A DNA stretch of 64,000 nt from Psychrobacter sp. FDAARGOS_221 (GCF_002313155.2 NZ_NWFK02000001.1:496001-560000); one strand, 5' to 3'. Positions 37,291-47,722 are shown, counted from the stretch's first letter. Notes: a model not told the origin generated them from the letters alone. Numbers and translations: made by a program.

Positions 37291-37341
37291 TTAACAGTTA
37301 ATGATACTATCGAATAGACAAACCCTTAAAGAGTGTAAACT

Positions 37342-37797
37342 ATGAAAAAACTCGCTTTAATTGCCGCTTTAAGCACCGTAAGCACCTCTTTATTTGCTGC
37401 TAATATTTTTGATCACAGAGGCATCCAAAAAGGCGCTATATCTGAAAGTTGCTACCACAACCCTTGTAGTATTGTGCGCGTGATGGATTTTAAGTTACTC
37501 GAAAAAACGCCTAGACATCATATGTTGAAGTTAAAGGTTGTTGGCGGTCAAAGATCTTGGAATTCAAAAAAGATAGTCTGGAATCATCATTTTCATAACT
37601 TATATATTACGTGCTCACTACAGTCGCCAACCGTACAAACCGGCGATCAAGTGACTGTATTACCTATCAATCAAGGGATGGCACTTCCTGGCGTGCTTTA
37701 TGCTGAAGGCGTCTTGTATGCACAAGCTTGCCACAACTTTGATGGTGATGCGACTGACCTCGCCAAGAAGTATGGCTACAACGTATCTGAATGGTAA
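37342..37797 (+). CDS. Small secreted hypothetical protein
   Basis: 151 residues with a clear signal peptide (MKKLALIAALSTVSTSLFAA, cleavage after A19 or A20). Mature sequence has four cysteines (SCYHNPCS, ITCSL, QACHN), which could form two disulfides, and a His-rich patch (WNHHFHN). No family recognised. It follows the WG-repeat gene by 51 bases on the same strand and stops 9 bases before the convergent copA stop. Confidence 0.75.
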   Translation: MKKLALIAALSTVSTSLFAANIFDHRGIQKGAISESCYHNPCSIVRVMDFKLLEKTPRHHMLKLKVVGGQRSWNSKKIVWNHHFHNLYITCSLQSPTVQTGDQVTVLPINQGMALPGVLYAEGVLYAQACHNFDGDATDLAKKYGYNVSEW

Positions 37798-37806
37798 AAC
37801 CATCAG

Positions 37807-40266
37807 CTATTTATTCGAAGCATCCAGCGACAAGTCCATACCACGCAATCTCAGGGCATTACCAATCACTGACACAGATGATAGGCTCATAGCCGCAGCA
37901 GCAATCATTGGGCTCAATAGCAAACCAAACACAGGATAAAGCAGACCAGCAGCAACAGGGATACCAAGCGAATTATAAACAAAGGCGAAAAACAGGTTTT
38001 GTCTGATGTTTTTCATGGTCGCTTCACTTAGCTTATGTGCATTAGCAATTCCCATTAAGTCGCCTTTGACTAAGGTAATGCCAGCGCTTTCCATCGCTAC
38101 ATCTGTCCCTGTACCCATTGCAATACCGACTGTGGCTTGGGCTAAGGCTGGCGCATCATTAATACCATCGCCTGCCATCGCCACAGTACTTCCATTACTT
38201 TGAAGCTGTTGCACAATGCGGTTTTTATCTTCAGGTGATACATCTGCATGCACCTCATCGATTCCCAACTTTCTGGCAACAGCTTGAGCGGTCACCTCAT
38301 TATCACCAGTTAGCATAATGACTTTTAGATTCTCGCTGTGCAGCAAATCAATGGCGTCTTTGGTACTGGATTTGATAGGATCAGAAACAGAAATCAGGCC
38401 GGCAGACGTATTATCAATCGCCACAAACATCACCGTTTCACCATCAGCACGGCGCTTGTCGGCCTGTTTAGACAATGCTGAATCATAGCTGTTCAAGCGC
38501 TTCATCAGTTTGTCATTACCAATCGCAATCTCTTTGTTATTTACAGTCGCTTTGACCCCTTCACCGGTAATAGAATCAAAGTCTGTCGCTGTCGATAGTT
38601 TAAGGTTACGCTCATTGGCAGCCTCAACGATGGCCGCAGCAAGCGGATGCTCACTCGATGCCTCAACAGCAGCAGCCAAGGCCAGAACCTCCTCTTCTTG
38701 CCAGCCTGAGCTGACATCAATCGAGGTTAATTTGGGCTTGCCTTCGGTCAATGTGCCTGTTTTATCGACAACAATGGTATCGACCTTTTCCATCCGCTCT
38801 AATACTTCGGCGTTTTTGATTAGCACTCCATGTTGAGCGCCTTTACCAGTACCAACCATGATTGACATCGGTGTGGCTAAGCCTAAGGCACAAGGACAGG
38901 CAATGATAAGCACCGCAATCGCATTCACAAGCGCATAAGCCAGCGCTGGGTCTGGCCCAAAGATTGCCCACACAATAAAGGTAATAATGGCAGATATGAT
39001 GACAGCAGGCACAAACCAGCTCGACACCTTATCGACTTGCTTTTGAATCGGTGCTTGACTGCGCTGCGCCTCACTCACCATCTGCACAATCTTGGATAAT
39101 ACGGTGTCTTGACCAACGTTGACCGCTTCAATCAGCAATGTGCCTGTCCCATTAACCGTACCGCCAGTGACGCTGTCATCAATTGACTTTGAAACAGGCA
39201 TCGGCTCACCGGTCACCATGGACTCATCAACACGGCTGTCACCATCAATGACTCGGCCATCAACAGGTACTTTCTCACCGGGTCTTATGCGTAGTTTGTC
39301 CCCTGTTTTGACCTCTTCAAGCGAGACTTCAACTTCTTGACCTTGATCATCGACTCGTCTGGCAGTCGGCGGTGCAAGCTCTAACAGTGAACGTATCGCG
39401 CCTGAGGTTTGACTGCGCGCTCGTAACTCCAACACCTGCCCTAGCAATACCAAGGTGGTAATAACAGCGGCGGCTTCAAAATAAACACCCACTTGGCCAG
39501 AATGATCTTTAAAGCTGGGTGGGAAGATATCAGGAAAGAAGGTCGCAACAATACTAAACAAATAGGCAGCGCCCGTACCTATTGCAATTAAGGTGAACAT
39601 ATTAAGCTTCATGGTCTTAATCGACTGCCAACCTCTTATAAAGAAAGGTTTAGCACCCCACACCACAACAGGTGTGGCAAGGATTAATTGAATGATATTC
39701 AGTGCTGTGTTTGAGATACCATAGCTGTTTAGCATACTATTAAGATTGATACCGACCATCTCACTCATGGCGATAAGAAATAGCGGAATGGTGAGCGCGG
39801 TACATAGCCAAAAGCGCCGAGTCATACTATCAAGCTCTGTAGTATCTTCTTCCTCTAGTGATACCGTTTCGGGCTCGAGTGCCATACCACATATTGGACA
39901 GCTACTGTTTTTGATATCTCGCACTTGTGGGTGCATCGGACAGGTATAAACTGTTCTGTCATAACCTTCAGGCACAAGATTATATTGACTATCTTTAATC
40001 TCACCACTGCTAGGTGTATCTGTGCCGTGATGCGAGTCATGGTTATGGCCATGTTCGTGTGCGTGCGAATCACCTTCTGCCTCAATCTCCTGCTCAGGCT
40101 TTAAATGCATGCCACATATCGGGCAACCACTGTCCTCTATATCTCTGACCTCAGGATGCATCGGACACACATAGACAGTACCTGTATAGTTTTCGGGTAC
40201 ACGGTCATAGTTGCTGTTTTCATGATGCTCATGTGGTTTAGGGTGTTTATTAGAATGATGATTCAT
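37807..40266 (-). CDS. copA: Copper-translocating P1B-type ATPase
   Basis: 819 residues. It pumps Cu(I) or Ag(I) out of the cytoplasm. Motifs include the ion-channel motif CPC at 457-459, TGE at 352-354, phosphorylated Asp501 in [21 protein letters not shown] (HP motif), MLTGDN and [10 protein letters not shown]. The N-terminus has no CxxC HMA domain. Instead it has two heavy-metal-binding modules ([17 protein letters not shown] at about 32-53 and [17 protein letters not shown] at about 107-128), joined by His-rich linkers. No CueR-type regulator or chaperone gene is adjacent. Confidence 0.93.
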   Translation of the reverse strand: MNHHSNKHPKPHEHHENSNYDRVPENYTGTVYVCPMHPEVRDIEDSGCPICGMHLKPEQEIEAEGDSHAHEHGHNHDSHHGTDTPSSGEIKDSQYNLVPEGYDRTVYTCPMHPQVRDIKNSSCPICGMALEPETVSLEEEDTTELDSMTRRFWLCTALTIPLFLIAMSEMVGINLNSMLNSYGISNTALNIIQLILATPVVVWGAKPFFIRGWQSIKTMKLNMFTLIAIGTGAAYLFSIVATFFPDIFPPSFKDHSGQVGVYFEAAAVITTLVLLGQVLELRARSQTSGAIRSLLELAPPTARRVDDQGQEVEVSLEEVKTGDKLRIRPGEKVPVDGRVIDGDSRVDESMVTGEPMPVSKSIDDSVTGGTVNGTGTLLIEAVNVGQDTVLSKIVQMVSEAQRSQAPIQKQVDKVSSWFVPAVIISAIITFIVWAIFGPDPALAYALVNAIAVLIIACPCALGLATPMSIMVGTGKGAQHGVLIKNAEVLERMEKVDTIVVDKTGTLTEGKPKLTSIDVSSGWQEEEVLALAAAVEASSEHPLAAAIVEAANERNLKLSTATDFDSITGEGVKATVNNKEIAIGNDKLMKRLNSYDSALSKQADKRRADGETVMFVAIDNTSAGLISVSDPIKSSTKDAIDLLHSENLKVIMLTGDNEVTAQAVARKLGIDEVHADVSPEDKNRIVQQLQSNGSTVAMAGDGINDAPALAQATVGIAMGTGTDVAMESAGITLVKGDLMGIANAHKLSEATMKNIRQNLFFAFVYNSLGIPVAAGLLYPVFGLLLSPMIAAAAMSLSSVSVIGNALRLRGMDLSLDASNK

Positions 40267-40495
40267 GAAACTGCTCCTTAATGTGTCACTAGAGAATAAA
40301 GGTTAACCCAATGAGGGAGATGTCTCAGTTGTGAATGCGTATGATAATAATGAAAGGAACCAATAGTTTGAGGGTTTGCTTATTGATAAAAGACAGTCAA
40401 GGTCTGCTGAAACTTTTACGATAAACCGAGTGTCGATCAGTGAAGATGGGATTTATAGAATTCAAAAATTCATTAAACGGGTTATTAATATTTAC
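40267..40495. other. Region between copA and the gldA terminator
   Basis: AT-rich spacer upstream of copA. A CueR-type palindromic promoter was looked for and not found. Nothing else is visible. Confidence 0.4.
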
Positions 40496-40526
40496 AAAAA
40501 ACTAAGGCCTGATGTTCAGACCTTAG
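40496..40526 (-). terminator. Terminator of gldA
   Basis: CTAAGGcCTG (from 40502) pairs with CAGaCCTTAG (to 40526) around a 5-base loop. On the minus strand a six-T run follows. It lies 96 bases after the gldA stop. Confidence 0.75.
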
Positions 40527-40621
40527 CGTTAGTTAGTTAGGTAGGTAGTTAAATAATTGGCCAGTTAATAAATTGATTAAGTAGTTACTGTAACGACTAC
40601 TCTACTATAATTAATAGCCTA

Positions 40622-41713
40622 CTACAGCAAAGTGCCCAGCTTATCAGCCGTCAATATGGCAGCGTACACATCGTCTGCGGTCACTTCAAATGGCATATTG
40701 TGGATGGTTTCATCAGGCACAGTACTTACTTTTGCAACTTCATACAGTCTCTCTTTAGATACGTCCTTAAGGCCTAAATCTTCTAAGTTCGTAGGCAAGC
40801 CTAACGACTGACAGAATTCGATGATATGCTCAATCTCAGCCAATTCTCTGTTCTCTAACACCAACTGAACAATGGTACCAAACGCCACTTTTTCGCCATG
40901 ATACATGTGGTGACACTCTTCTAAGATGGTCAGACCATTGTGAATGGCGTGTGCTGCTGCCAAACCACCACTTTCAAAGCCGACGCCACTTAGATAGGTG
41001 TTGGCCTCAATAATATTCTCCACCGCTTTGGTACAAACCTGATTTTCGACCGCCAGCTTGGCTTTGTAACCGTCTTCCAATAATATCTCTAGGCATAATT
41101 TGGCAATCGCCATCGCCGCTTTGGTGGTATTACCGCCAGCGATAGATTTTGCGTTGGATGTTTCGCAAGCCTTGGCTTCATAATATGTGGCTAAAGCATC
41201 ACCGATACCAGCAACCAATAGTCTCACTGGCGCATTGACCACCACACTGGTATCAACAATCACCATATTAGGATTAGACTTTAAAAACAAATACTCATCG
41301 AACTCACCATTTGCTGTATACACTACAGATAAGGCACTACAGGGTGCATCGGTTGAGGCAATGGTCGGTACGATAAGGGTGGCAACATTGGCATAATAAG
41401 AGACCGCTTTGGCTGTATCTAACGTCTTACCGCCGCCAATGCCGATAATCGCATCACATTGATTTTGTTTTAATAATTCAATATTGCTGTTAATCTCTTC
41501 TTTGGTGCACTCACCACCAAATATTTGTAACTGGTAGTTTATGTTATTGTCTTGGAAGCTTTTTTCGATGTTGTGTTTAAAGTTGTCATAAACAAACTTA
41601 TCGACCAAAATATAAGCCCCTGATTCACCGACCATGCTGTAGTAATCAGCAAGCCTCAAAAGCTCGCCATTGCCTTGAATATACTTACTGGGAGAGTTAA
41701 TAATTTTTGTCAT
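40622..41713 (-). CDS. gldA: Glycerol dehydrogenase GldA
   Basis: An iron/zinc alcohol-dehydrogenase-fold enzyme converting glycerol to dihydroxyacetone with NAD. The 363 residues match the family (about 365). The NAD-binding segment GIGGGKTLDTAK is at 91-102. Metal ligands Asp172 (GIGDALATYYEA), His255 (AAAHAIHNG) and His272 (YHGEKVAFG) are all present. AGGAGGTCAAC-like spacing upstream supports the ATG. No dihydroxyacetone kinase gene is nearby. Confidence 0.93.
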   Translation of the reverse strand: MTKIINSPSKYIQGNGELLRLADYYSMVGESGAYILVDKFVYDNFKHNIEKSFQDNNINYQLQIFGGECTKEEINSNIELLKQNQCDAIIGIGGGKTLDTAKAVSYYANVATLIVPTIASTDAPCSALSVVYTANGEFDEYLFLKSNPNMVIVDTSVVVNAPVRLLVAGIGDALATYYEAKACETSNAKSIAGGNTTKAAMAIAKLCLEILLEDGYKAKLAVENQVCTKAVENIIEANTYLSGVGFESGGLAAAHAIHNGLTILEECHHMYHGEKVAFGTIVQLVLENRELAEIEHIIEFCQSLGLPTNLEDLGLKDVSKERLYEVAKVSTVPDETIHNMPFEVTADDVYAAILTADKLGTLL

Positions 41714-41888
41714 TGTTGACCTCCGTCATTAAAAATCTAAAATGTTAGCGGTTTAAAACATGTATTTTAATATTATATTACTGACATCACGGCTGTTCTA
41801 TCTGTATTCTGTATAAATCGCCTCGAGGTTGATGTCATAATATAACGCCCTACTTTACCTACTTATTGTTACCAAATAGAGAGACATT

Positions 41889-42779
41889 ATGTTTCAGCTT
41901 TTGCCGCTATTTTTAGCCTTTATTATGTTTGCTCTAGGTTTGCAAACTCAGCTTTCAGACTTTAAGCAAATACTGATTAATCCAAAAGCACTGGTTCTAG
42001 GACTGGCGATGCAGCTACTGCTTGTGCCATTTATCGCTTATATGTTGGTGATTGCCTTTAATTTGACCGGCAGCGCCTCTGCTGATCTAGGCTTTGGTAT
42101 CATGCTGCTGAGTATCTGTGCTGGCGGTATCACCAGTAATATGATGAGTTGGTATGCGGGCGGCACCATCGCTCTGTCTATTTCACTGACTGCCATCACC
42201 AGTATTATCGCCATTTTGACAGTGCCGTTATGGGTTCAGTTTTTGTATCCACTGTTTTTTAATCAGTTACCGGTTGATTTTTCGATGGCGTCGCTATCGC
42301 TGCGTGTGCTATTTATCACCACTATCCCTGTGCTGCTTGGGATTAGCGCGCGTCATTACTTTCCTTCGTTTATTGATCGCTGGCAAAATCGGATTCAGCA
42401 AGTAGCCAATGTGTTGTTTGGCATCATGGTGATTGGTGCAACGGTAAGCAACTGGACTCTTATGGTGTCACAAATCACTCAAATTGGAATATTAGTGCTG
42501 CTGATGGCGTTGATGTTATTAATCTCAAGCCTACTTATCTCTACCCTATTTAAGCTTAACGCCCCTGCCCGCAAAACCATTGCCATTGAAGTCAGCTTAC
42601 AAAATGGCGCGATGGGTATTGCACTTGCCAGCTTATTGAGCCAAACCGATGCGCTCTCTGCTTTTGCAATGCCGTCTGCTATCTATGGGGTGTTGATGAA
42701 TTTTATCGTGTTGCCTTTTGTGTTTTATCAAGGCTATCGCTACAAACAGCAAGGTCAGATAGCAGATAAAAAAGCTTAG
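41889..42779 (+). CDS. Bile acid:sodium symporter (BASS) family transporter
   Basis: A 296-residue inner-membrane protein with nine to ten hydrophobic segments. The family sequences MFALGLQTQLSDFKQIL and LSICAGGITSNMMSWYAGG (the crossover motif with Na-site residues) are near the N-terminus and residue 77, and VSLQNGAMGIALA is in the second half. Bacterial relatives carry various organic anions with sodium, and bile acids are unlikely here. It is followed by its own terminator. Confidence 0.9.
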   Translation: MFQLLPLFLAFIMFALGLQTQLSDFKQILINPKALVLGLAMQLLLVPFIAYMLVIAFNLTGSASADLGFGIMLLSICAGGITSNMMSWYAGGTIALSISLTAITSIIAILTVPLWVQFLYPLFFNQLPVDFSMASLSLRVLFITTIPVLLGISARHYFPSFIDRWQNRIQQVANVLFGIMVIGATVSNWTLMVSQITQIGILVLLMALMLLISSLLISTLFKLNAPARKTIAIEVSLQNGAMGIALASLLSQTDALSAFAMPSAIYGVLMNFIVLPFVFYQGYRYKQQGQIADKKA

Positions 42780-42824
42780 CAGCCAATATCGAAAACTAGG
42801 TTAACGCCTTATCGCTTAATAATC

Positions 42825-42854
42825 GCCCCCAGTATTCAAACTGGGGGCTTTTTT
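42825..42854 (+). terminator. Terminator of the BASS transporter gene
   Basis: GCCCCCAGT (42825-42833) pairs perfectly with ACTGGGGGC (42840-42848), 6-base loop, then six T. Confidence 0.95.
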
Positions 42855-43035
42855 ACGCCTATTGTTCTCACACTCCAACCTCTTATGATCTAACCTAAAC
42901 CTGAAATGCAGCCCTAATGACTCTATATTCACACCCCTCTTTTAACATCAATAAAAACCTATTTATCTAAAAATAAAATAACTAACATAGCCACTGGCTA
43001 AAAGCCTATCCACAAATCCAAGTTTAATCGTTTTA

Positions 43036-43069
43036 AAAAAGCCTTAAGCGAGCTGCTTAAGGCTTTTTA
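43036..43069 (+). terminator. Second, orphan terminator hairpin
   Basis: AAAAAGCCTTAAGC pairs perfectly with GCTTAAGGCTTTTT over a 5-base loop. A-tract and T-tract make it bidirectional. No gene ends between it and the previous terminator, so it may be a back-up or mark a lost gene. The rest of 42780-43294 shows nothing identifiable. Confidence 0.85.
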
Positions 43070-43294
43070 TTTTTTAATTTGATATTTTTTTAGGGCTGTT
43101 AATGTATTAAATTTAGATCCAGATGAATCAAATATAGGTTTTAAGGATTAGTGAATTCTTCGCATAGCAATCATTGTTGTTTTATCCGTTATATTTAAGC
43201 ATTAATTCACTGTGTAAATAGAGTATAAATTAATAATCATGCTAAAATTAAAGGTTATGTAATTAATATTATTAGTCACATGGAATAATGGCAT

Positions 43295-44581
43295 ATGCGC
43301 AAATTAACCTCTACTGCTCTGTTAATCTCCTCTATGACCTTAAGCTCATTAAGTTGGGGCTTGGCTTGTGAACTTCCAAACAATTATGAAGTTACCTGTT
43401 TAATTAATGGTGTTGCTGTCGTTCCTGATCAGTACTCTGATTTAAAAGGTCTTATCAACTATAAAGGCGATATTGTCATCCCGACTCAATATGAAGAAAT
43501 TGGCTACCCTGAGGAAGGACTGATCGCTGTTAAAAATAATGGTCGCTGGGGTTATATCAACCGCTCTAATGAAACGGTTATTGATTACGCTTACGATGAA
43601 GCGCAAGCCTTTTCTGACGGTCTAGCCGCTGTTGCAAAAGATGGAATGTGGGGCTTTATCGATAAGCAAGGCGAGCTTGTCATTCCGTATGGTTATAGCG
43701 AAGTTAAAGAGTTTAGTAATGGACGCGCCAGCTTTAAATCAGGTGAGAAATGGGGTGTCATTGACAAAGAAGGCAAACAAATCGTAGCGGCTAAATATGA
43801 TAGCCCCATCATATTTAAATCAGGTATTTATAACACCGACTTTGCTCAAGTAGAACAAAACGAACGCTATGGCCTAATCAATCTTGATGGCGAGGAAACA
43901 ATCCCTGTTATCTACTCTCGTATGAATAGCTACTACACAGACGGCTTAATCGGTGCCAAAAAAGGCCATAAATGGGGCTTTATTGATACCGACGGCAAGG
44001 TAAAAGTTGATTTTAAATATGATGACGTGGACTACTTCTCTGATGGGCTAGCTAAAGTCACTATTGAATCTGGTGATTACGAAAGACTCAGTGGCTTTAT
44101 TGACAAATCTGGCAAAGAGGTTATCCCCCCTATTTACAAACAAGCAGGTAGTTTTTCAGAAGGCCTTGCACCAGTTTGGGTCAACGAAAAGTGGGGATTT
44201 ATTAATAAAGCAGGAGAAATGGTTATTCCTCCTAAGTTTGAAGATGTTCATCCTCACTCATTGCATGCTGGATTTTCTGAAGGTCTCATCTCAGTTGCTA
44301 TGAATGGTCATTACGGGTTTATCAATAAAGCAGGTGAAACCGTGATACCCTTTATTTATTACAACACCATCGGCGTATTTGAAAATGATCAAGTCTATGT
44401 GATGGCGGATAATGACTATTACTACATTAATAAACAAGGTGAACGCGTCGAGCCTGTCTACCCAGAAAAAACTGAAGAAAAAGTTGAAGAAAGTAGTGAA
44501 GACTCAGAAAGTCCGATGAGTGCCTTAATGGATAAAGTTAAGAGTCTTTTCGAGTGGGCTTTGGGTCTCGTAAAAGCATAG
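43295..44581 (+). CDS. Secreted WG-repeat protein
   Basis: 428 residues. A signal peptide (ALLISSMTLSSLSWGLA, Cys nearby at about 25) is followed by about nine WG repeats with consensus (K/R)WGFI(D/N)xxG..VIP..Y, such as GRWGYINRSNETVIDYAYDE, GMWGFIDKQGELVIPYGYSE and EKWGFINKAGEMVIPPKFED. The tail is acidic (EEKVEESSEDSES) and ends in a short hydrophobic helix. Repeats are more regular than in the protein at 35554. It lies upstream of, and on the same strand as, the SH3b pseudokinase gene. Confidence 0.92.
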   Translation: MRKLTSTALLISSMTLSSLSWGLACELPNNYEVTCLINGVAVVPDQYSDLKGLINYKGDIVIPTQYEEIGYPEEGLIAVKNNGRWGYINRSNETVIDYAYDEAQAFSDGLAAVAKDGMWGFIDKQGELVIPYGYSEVKEFSNGRASFKSGEKWGVIDKEGKQIVAAKYDSPIIFKSGIYNTDFAQVEQNERYGLINLDGEETIPVIYSRMNSYYTDGLIGAKKGHKWGFIDTDGKVKVDFKYDDVDYFSDGLAKVTIESGDYERLSGFIDKSGKEVIPPIYKQAGSFSEGLAPVWVNEKWGFINKAGEMVIPPKFEDVHPHSLHAGFSEGLISVAMNGHYGFINKAGETVIPFIYYNTIGVFENDQVYVMADNDYYYINKQGERVEPVYPEKTEEKVEESSEDSESPMSALMDKVKSLFEWALGLVKA

Positions 44582-44611
44582 CAATCGCACCCGTCATCAA
44601 GCTTAATATAG

Positions 44612-44665
44612 GCAAAAGCGAATGTGATTATCTCTAATGGTAAAAATTCATTCCGCTTTTGCTTT
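44612..44665 (+). terminator. Hairpin after the WG-repeat gene
   Basis: GCAAAAGCGAATG (44612-44624) pairs with CATTcCGCTTTTGC (44649-44662) with one bulged base. It is followed by a short T-rich stretch. It likely ends the 43295 transcript. Confidence 0.55.
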
Positions 44666-44876
44666 ATGATTAGTGTAAGCAACTAAAATGAATAGCTAGC
44701 TAGTTAAAAAAATATGCGCTCTAAAGAAATATTGGTGCTAAAAAAACTGCACTGTATTCATAATGAATTGACTGTAGCAATAATAAATAAGTTTAAATCG
44801 TCATACATGAACTCAGGCGACATTTAACAACATTCACCCCTTAATCTCCGAACAGACTACTTTAATAAGAGTTATT

Positions 44877-46916
44877 ATGACAACTTATTACTACCAAAGC
44901 CCTAATGGACAAAGAGTTGAGTTTGAAACCGTTGAAAAAATATCAACTTCAGATAACTATGAGTTATACAGTATCAATAGTGTCGCCGGTTTTAGTATCA
45001 CCAACCTGCACTTTAAAAAATTAAAGGCAACACTCAAAAATGCGGCATATCAAGCAAAAATAGAATACATGATACGGAACAAGCCGCCGTTAAACCCATC
45101 AGAAAATACAAAAATCTGTTGGCCGTTACACTGTGTGTTTGATGCCGATCAGAACTTCGTCGGTTATATGGTACCTCAGGTGCTCGACAACAGTAGTGAT
45201 CTACAGATGCTGCTCACTAATGATACGTCGTTAACCGGAGATTGGCGGTTATTTGTTCATAATACCCAAAACAGCTATGATTTAAGAATCAAAACCTGCT
45301 TAAACATCTGCCAAGCCTTGAGCCCTATCGTTGAGTTAAACCAATATAGCTTCGATAGCTTTACGCCAAATAATATTAAGGTAACCACTGACGGAGAGGT
45401 TTCGTTGGTTGACTGTGAGTTAGTCCTCGAGCCAATCACCCCGCTAACAGCAGAACCTGACTTAACCAACGAACAAAATCAGGACAGCCTTACTGTTGCT
45501 ACGCAGCGGCAAGTGGCTTATACACCCCCAGAAATGCTCGATGAACAGACCACTTATGGTACAAAAACAGAAGCGATCGAACGCTTTTCTTTAGCGGTTA
45601 TCCTCTATCAGCTGATGTTTAGAATTCATCCTTTTTTGACCAATTTAACGGACAGTGTTAATCAATCACAAATACTATTAACCACAATTTCTAAAGGCCT
45701 ATTTGTACATGGCAAAGGTAAAGCCATTTTGTACAATATACCAGCAGCTCACCAAGGCTTTGACGCATTGAATCCTAAGCTAAAACAGCTGTTTCAATTG
45801 GCGTTCGAGCTAGACACTAAAGACGAACGACCGACACCTCACATATGGCTAGAGAACTTATCTGCATTAATAAGTGATGATAGTCATGGGCTGAAACCAA
45901 ACTTAGCTCTATTGTCTAAAATTAATACTACCAAGCCTATCCCAACGGCTACGTCAAAGGATTCACTTAGCGGCACTCCTTCCGATTTAACGCCCTCTTC
46001 TGTTGATCCTGATAACGTCTATCTTCAACCAAATTCGCCGTTTACGGCAGCAGCAACAAAGAAGAATAACTTACAAAATGCGGCCATCATTGTTATTGCT
46101 ATTATTGCGATTGGGATTGTTGCTTATTTTGCATTTGCTAACAAATCATCAGAGGATAACTCAGAACCTGAGCCTGGACTTAACAATGCAGCTGAAACCG
46201 ATTCGGCTGAATACGACACCAATGTTCTCACGCCTGTGACAGACGGCTCAAGTGACGACAATGGCGACGATGATGACATTGACTACAGTGACCCCGTCGT
46301 CCCTGAAGTACAAAGCCGCTATGATGATGACTATGATGAATTAGAGCAACAATCAACGGCTCTCCCCATCACTGAATATAAAGTCACAAATCGCTCGCTA
46401 TACGTCTCAACTATTCGAGCGAATGTAAGACAACGACCAAGCTTGAACGCCCCAGTTGTCGCGGAGCTAGAATATAACACCAGGGTTTTAAAAACCACTG
46501 CCCCAGTAACCAATGATGGCGAAAGACTTTGGGTATATGTTGCCACAACCACGGGCGTCCGAGGCTGGATGTCGAATCGCGTGCTCACGGCACAACAAAA
46601 ACCAGTGGTTTACTCAGCATGTGATATTCGAGCAAATGAAGCACAGTATGTGGTATCTGCTATTAGCGCTAATGTCCGTTCCAGTGCTCGAAAGGCTGAA
46701 GGCAATGTGCTTGGTGTTATTCAGCAAGGTGAAATCGTTTGTCCGTATATGTATGTTGGCTCTAATGACAGCAAAATAGGCAGATGGATGGGCTTTGAGT
46801 TAACCAATGGCGAAATCGGCTGGATTGCTGAAAGCATACTAGAACCTGTGTATGGTGCTTCAGGCGGTTATGATGCTGGTCTGGAGTATGATGAAGAAGC
46901 AGATATCTGGTTCTAA
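44877..46916 (+). CDS. Membrane-anchored pseudokinase with two SH3b domains
   Basis: 679 residues. Residues 1-335 look like a degenerate Hanks-type kinase. SFTPNNIKV sits where HRDxxxxN is expected (the catalytic Asp appears replaced), SLVDCELV is in place of DFG, then YTPPEMLDE (APE-like) and DERPTPHIWLENL near the C-lobe end. A single membrane helix AAIIVIAIIAIGIVAYFAFA lies at about 402-422, then an acidic linker. Two bacterial SH3 domains follow (about 505-567 with STIRANVRQRPSLNAPVVAE, and about 590-655 with SAISANVRSS). SH3b domains usually bind peptidoglycan, so it probably senses or scaffolds at the envelope. A methyltransferase gene follows after 11 bases. Confidence 0.8.
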   Translation: MTTYYYQSPNGQRVEFETVEKISTSDNYELYSINSVAGFSITNLHFKKLKATLKNAAYQAKIEYMIRNKPPLNPSENTKICWPLHCVFDADQNFVGYMVPQVLDNSSDLQMLLTNDTSLTGDWRLFVHNTQNSYDLRIKTCLNICQALSPIVELNQYSFDSFTPNNIKVTTDGEVSLVDCELVLEPITPLTAEPDLTNEQNQDSLTVATQRQVAYTPPEMLDEQTTYGTKTEAIERFSLAVILYQLMFRIHPFLTNLTDSVNQSQILLTTISKGLFVHGKGKAILYNIPAAHQGFDALNPKLKQLFQLAFELDTKDERPTPHIWLENLSALISDDSHGLKPNLALLSKINTTKPIPTATSKDSLSGTPSDLTPSSVDPDNVYLQPNSPFTAAATKKNNLQNAAIIVIAIIAIGIVAYFAFANKSSEDNSEPEPGLNNAAETDSAEYDTNVLTPVTDGSSDDNGDDDDIDYSDPVVPEVQSRYDDDYDELEQQSTALPITEYKVTNRSLYVSTIRANVRQRPSLNAPVVAELEYNTRVLKTTAPVTNDGERLWVYVATTTGVRGWMSNRVLTAQQKPVVYSACDIRANEAQYVVSAISANVRSSARKAEGNVLGVIQQGEIVCPYMYVGSNDSKIGRWMGFELTNGEIGWIAESILEPVYGASGGYDAGLEYDEEADIWF

Positions 46917-46927
46917 GAAGTTAATAT

Positions 46928-47551
46928 ATGACCCAAGAATCCACCCTAAGCTACTATCAGGCCAACACAGAGGACTATATTGAGCAAACCAAAAGCATCA
47001 ATATGACTCCTTTCTATGATTGGTTTATTGAAAGTCTACCCTTTCACCTAGGCCCACAACGCATCCTTGATGTGGGCTGCGGCTCTGGGCGGGACAGCTT
47101 TTACTTTGCCAGTAAGCTGGCGATGAAGGTGACCGCCATAGATGCCAACCCGCTGTTCATTGAACATGCAAAACACCACTATGGTGCAGATATCGTCGAT
47201 TGGATGACTCTGAGCTTTGAGGACATTGACAATCAGCCTTGGCAGCAGCAATTTACCGCTATTTGGGCATCTGCCTCACTACTACATGTTCCTTTTGCAC
47301 AGCTACCTAAGCTACTCGACTCTTTATTAAGCACTTTAAAATCAGACGGCATACTGTATGCTTCATTCAAACATGGTGACAGTGAACGTATTGATGAACA
47401 TGGCCGATTTTTTTGTGATATCAATGAAGAACGGTTGGCGCAACTTATCTCCTCATTGACGCACATGCCAGAAGAATATGAAATCTGGAACACGAAAGAT
47501 TTGCGTCAGCAACAACAGCAGCCTTGGCTTAATGTCATATTGAGAACTTAA
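46928..47551 (+). CDS. Class I SAM-dependent methyltransferase
   Basis: 207 residues. SAM-binding motif I ILDVGCGSGRDSFYFA is at about 45-60, the acidic ribose-binding end of strand 2 at VTAIDANPL, and motif IV-like TAIWASASLLHV at about 112. The order resembles the TehB/Methyltransf_11 group. Substrate unknown. It starts 11 bases after the pseudokinase gene, so the two are probably co-transcribed. Confidence 0.9.
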   Translation: MTQESTLSYYQANTEDYIEQTKSINMTPFYDWFIESLPFHLGPQRILDVGCGSGRDSFYFASKLAMKVTAIDANPLFIEHAKHHYGADIVDWMTLSFEDIDNQPWQQQFTAIWASASLLHVPFAQLPKLLDSLLSTLKSDGILYASFKHGDSERIDEHGRFFCDINEERLAQLISSLTHMPEEYEIWNTKDLRQQQQQPWLNVILRT

Positions 47552-47722
47552 GCCACACATCAACTGTTGTCGCCAAGAGTGTGATTAAACAATATAAACT
47601 TTACCCCTAGCCTTGACCGACAGTTACAGCGATAGTGATTGCAGTACTAGCGATGACAGTTATAGTATGAAGGATGCTAATTTAATCCAATCAATGTTAT
47701 AAAATACTACAGGGAGTGTTGT

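Noticed and set aside
40267..40621. CueR or CopY operator upstream of copA
   Set aside because: No matching palindrome with the 19-base promoter spacing of CueR-type sites was found.
46003..46239. Additional frame with Leu/Arg-rich product inside the pseudokinase gene
   Set aside because: Lies wholly within the 679-residue coding sequence in another frame and has low-complexity shadow composition.
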